NCBI GenBank assembly: GCA_012274205.1
Contig: JAAOZY010000141.1
Coordinates: 1-6,037, forward strand
DNA from: Betaproteobacteria bacterium
GTDB taxonomy: Bacteria; Pseudomonadota; Gammaproteobacteria; Burkholderiales; SG8-39
DNA length: 6,037 nt
Reading direction: 5' to 3'
This document shows positions 5,298 to 6,037 of this stretch, in pieces. The position numbers and the translations under genes are program-made. The stretch's first letter is position 1; every line of letters begins with the position of its first letter. The notes beneath the pieces are model-generated. The model saw only the letters and a list, made by a program, of their open reading frames with translations. It was not told the DNA's origin and did no database searches.

Positions 5298-6037
5298 ATG
5301 AAACTCGACCGCATCGCCAGCCGCTTTCGCATCGACAGTCCCAAAAAATTCCGCATGGCCGCGCACGATCCAGCCGAGTGCTGCGGCCTGAGCGTCGACA
5401 AGCACGACGCCAAAGACATGCTCGGCGAAGGCATCGCGCGGCTCAGCGAATTGCAGGAGCGGCTCTATGCCAGCGACCGCCGGTCGGTGCTGATCGTGCT
5501 GCAGGCGATGGACGCCGCCGGCAAGGACAGCCTGATCAAGCACGTGATGAGCGGCCTCAACCCGCAAGGGGTCGAGGTGCACAGTTTCAAGCAGCCGAGC
5601 GCGGAGGAGTTGTCGCACGACTTCCTTTGGCGCATCGGCCAGCGGTTGCCGGCGAACGGCCGCATCGGCATCTTCAACCGTTCGCATTACGAGGAAGTGC
5701 TGACCGTGCGCGTGCATTCCGAGTATCTGGCGCGGCAGAAGCTGCCGCCGGACAGCCTCGGCAAGGATATCTGGCAGCAGCGTTTCGACGATATCCGCGC
5801 CTTCGAGCGCCATCTCGCCCGCAACGGCACGCGCATCTTGAAATTCTTCCTCAATGTTTCGCGCGAGGAACAGCGCCAGCGCTTGCTCGACCGCATCGAG
5901 CAGCCGGCCAAGCGCTGGAAGTTTTCGTTAGCCGACGTCGCCGAGCGCAAGCTGTGGGACAAATACATGGCCGCCTACGAGGACATGATCCAACAGACCA
6001 GCACGCCGGAGGCGCCCTGGTTCGTGGTGCCGGCCGA
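5298..6037 (+). CDS. ppk2: PPK2-family polyphosphate:nucleotide phosphotransferase, 3' end missing
   Basis: PPK2 enzymes move phosphate between inorganic polyphosphate and nucleotides. The sequence resembles the class III-like group (polyP to AMP/ADP), though class is not proven here. The window ends after 246 residues with the frame still open, probably a few tens of residues short of the end. The Walker A region is QAMDAAGKDSLIKHVMSG (69-86), with D72 and K76. HSFKQPSAEELSHDFLWR (95-112) follows, then the Walker B region IGIFNRSHYEEVL (123-135). After that come ILKFFLNVSREEQRQRL (180-196), the lid segment KRWKFSLADVAERKLWDKY (205-223), and finally PWFVVPA (240-246). The ATG is chosen because the family N-terminus starts there. 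AAAGGG (5278-5283), inside the end of the NUDIX gene, is the only SD candidate, 14 bases away. With 11 bases between genes it is the third member of the pdxY-NUDIX-ppk2 operon. Confidence 0.92.
   Translation, partial: MKLDRIASRFRIDSPKKFRMAAHDPAECCGLSVDKHDAKDMLGEGIARLSELQERLYASDRRSVLIVLQAMDAAGKDSLIKHVMSGLNPQGVEVHSFKQPSAEELSHDFLWRIGQRLPANGRIGIFNRSHYEEVLTVRVHSEYLARQKLPPDSLGKDIWQQRFDDIRAFERHLARNGTRILKFFLNVSREEQRQRLLDRIEQPAKRWKFSLADVAERKLWDKYMAAYEDMIQQTSTPEAPWFVVPA

Noticed and set aside
4938..5813. 291-codon reading frame on the minus strand across the NUDIX and PPK2 genes
   Set aside because: It overlaps two clearly recognisable proteins on the other strand and shows no family pattern.

Overview
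The window looks like an intergenic-repeat-rich stretch of a GC-rich alphaproteobacterial chromosome, most likely from the Bradyrhizobium/Rhodopseudomonas/Afipia group. I infer this from the GC-rich codon use, the protein types, and palindromic intergenic repeats of the kind I associate with those genomes. No database search was possible. All genes read rightward.

Left part (1-1578). Three copies of a ~28-bp motif in alternating orientation (23-140) precede a gene for a secreted YbhB/YbcL-type phosphatidylethanolamine-binding-like (PEBP) protein. That gene has a clear one-base frameshift just after its signal peptide. Forty-two bases later comes an ABC-transporter permease of the nitrate/sulfonate/taurine (SsuC/TauC) type.

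Middle (1579-3727). A small secreted protein with a CaMKII-association-domain/SnoaL-like (NTF2-like) fold follows. It is bracketed by a near-perfect direct repeat of the last codons of the permease (1542-1578 and 2256-2292), which suggests it was inserted between the permease and the transporter's periplasmic substrate-binding protein (2533-3552). Two different pairs of inverted REP-type palindromes, each resembling a REPIN, flank the binding-protein gene (2299-2442 and 3597-3704). The permease and binding protein would form one uptake system, but no ATPase gene is present in the window.

Right part (3728-6037). A compact operon encodes pyridoxal kinase PdxY (GTG start), a NUDIX-type hydrolase (4-base ATGA overlap with pdxY), and a PPK2-family polyphosphate:nucleotide phosphotransferase (11 bases further on, cut off by the window end). 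All three handle phosphoryl groups of cofactors or nucleotides.

The protein families are ordinary. The unusual content is structural: the frameshift, the duplicated permease tail around the SnoaL-like gene, and three distinct inverted-repeat elements at the gene-block boundaries. I see no defence system, CRISPR array, RNA gene or complete transposon.
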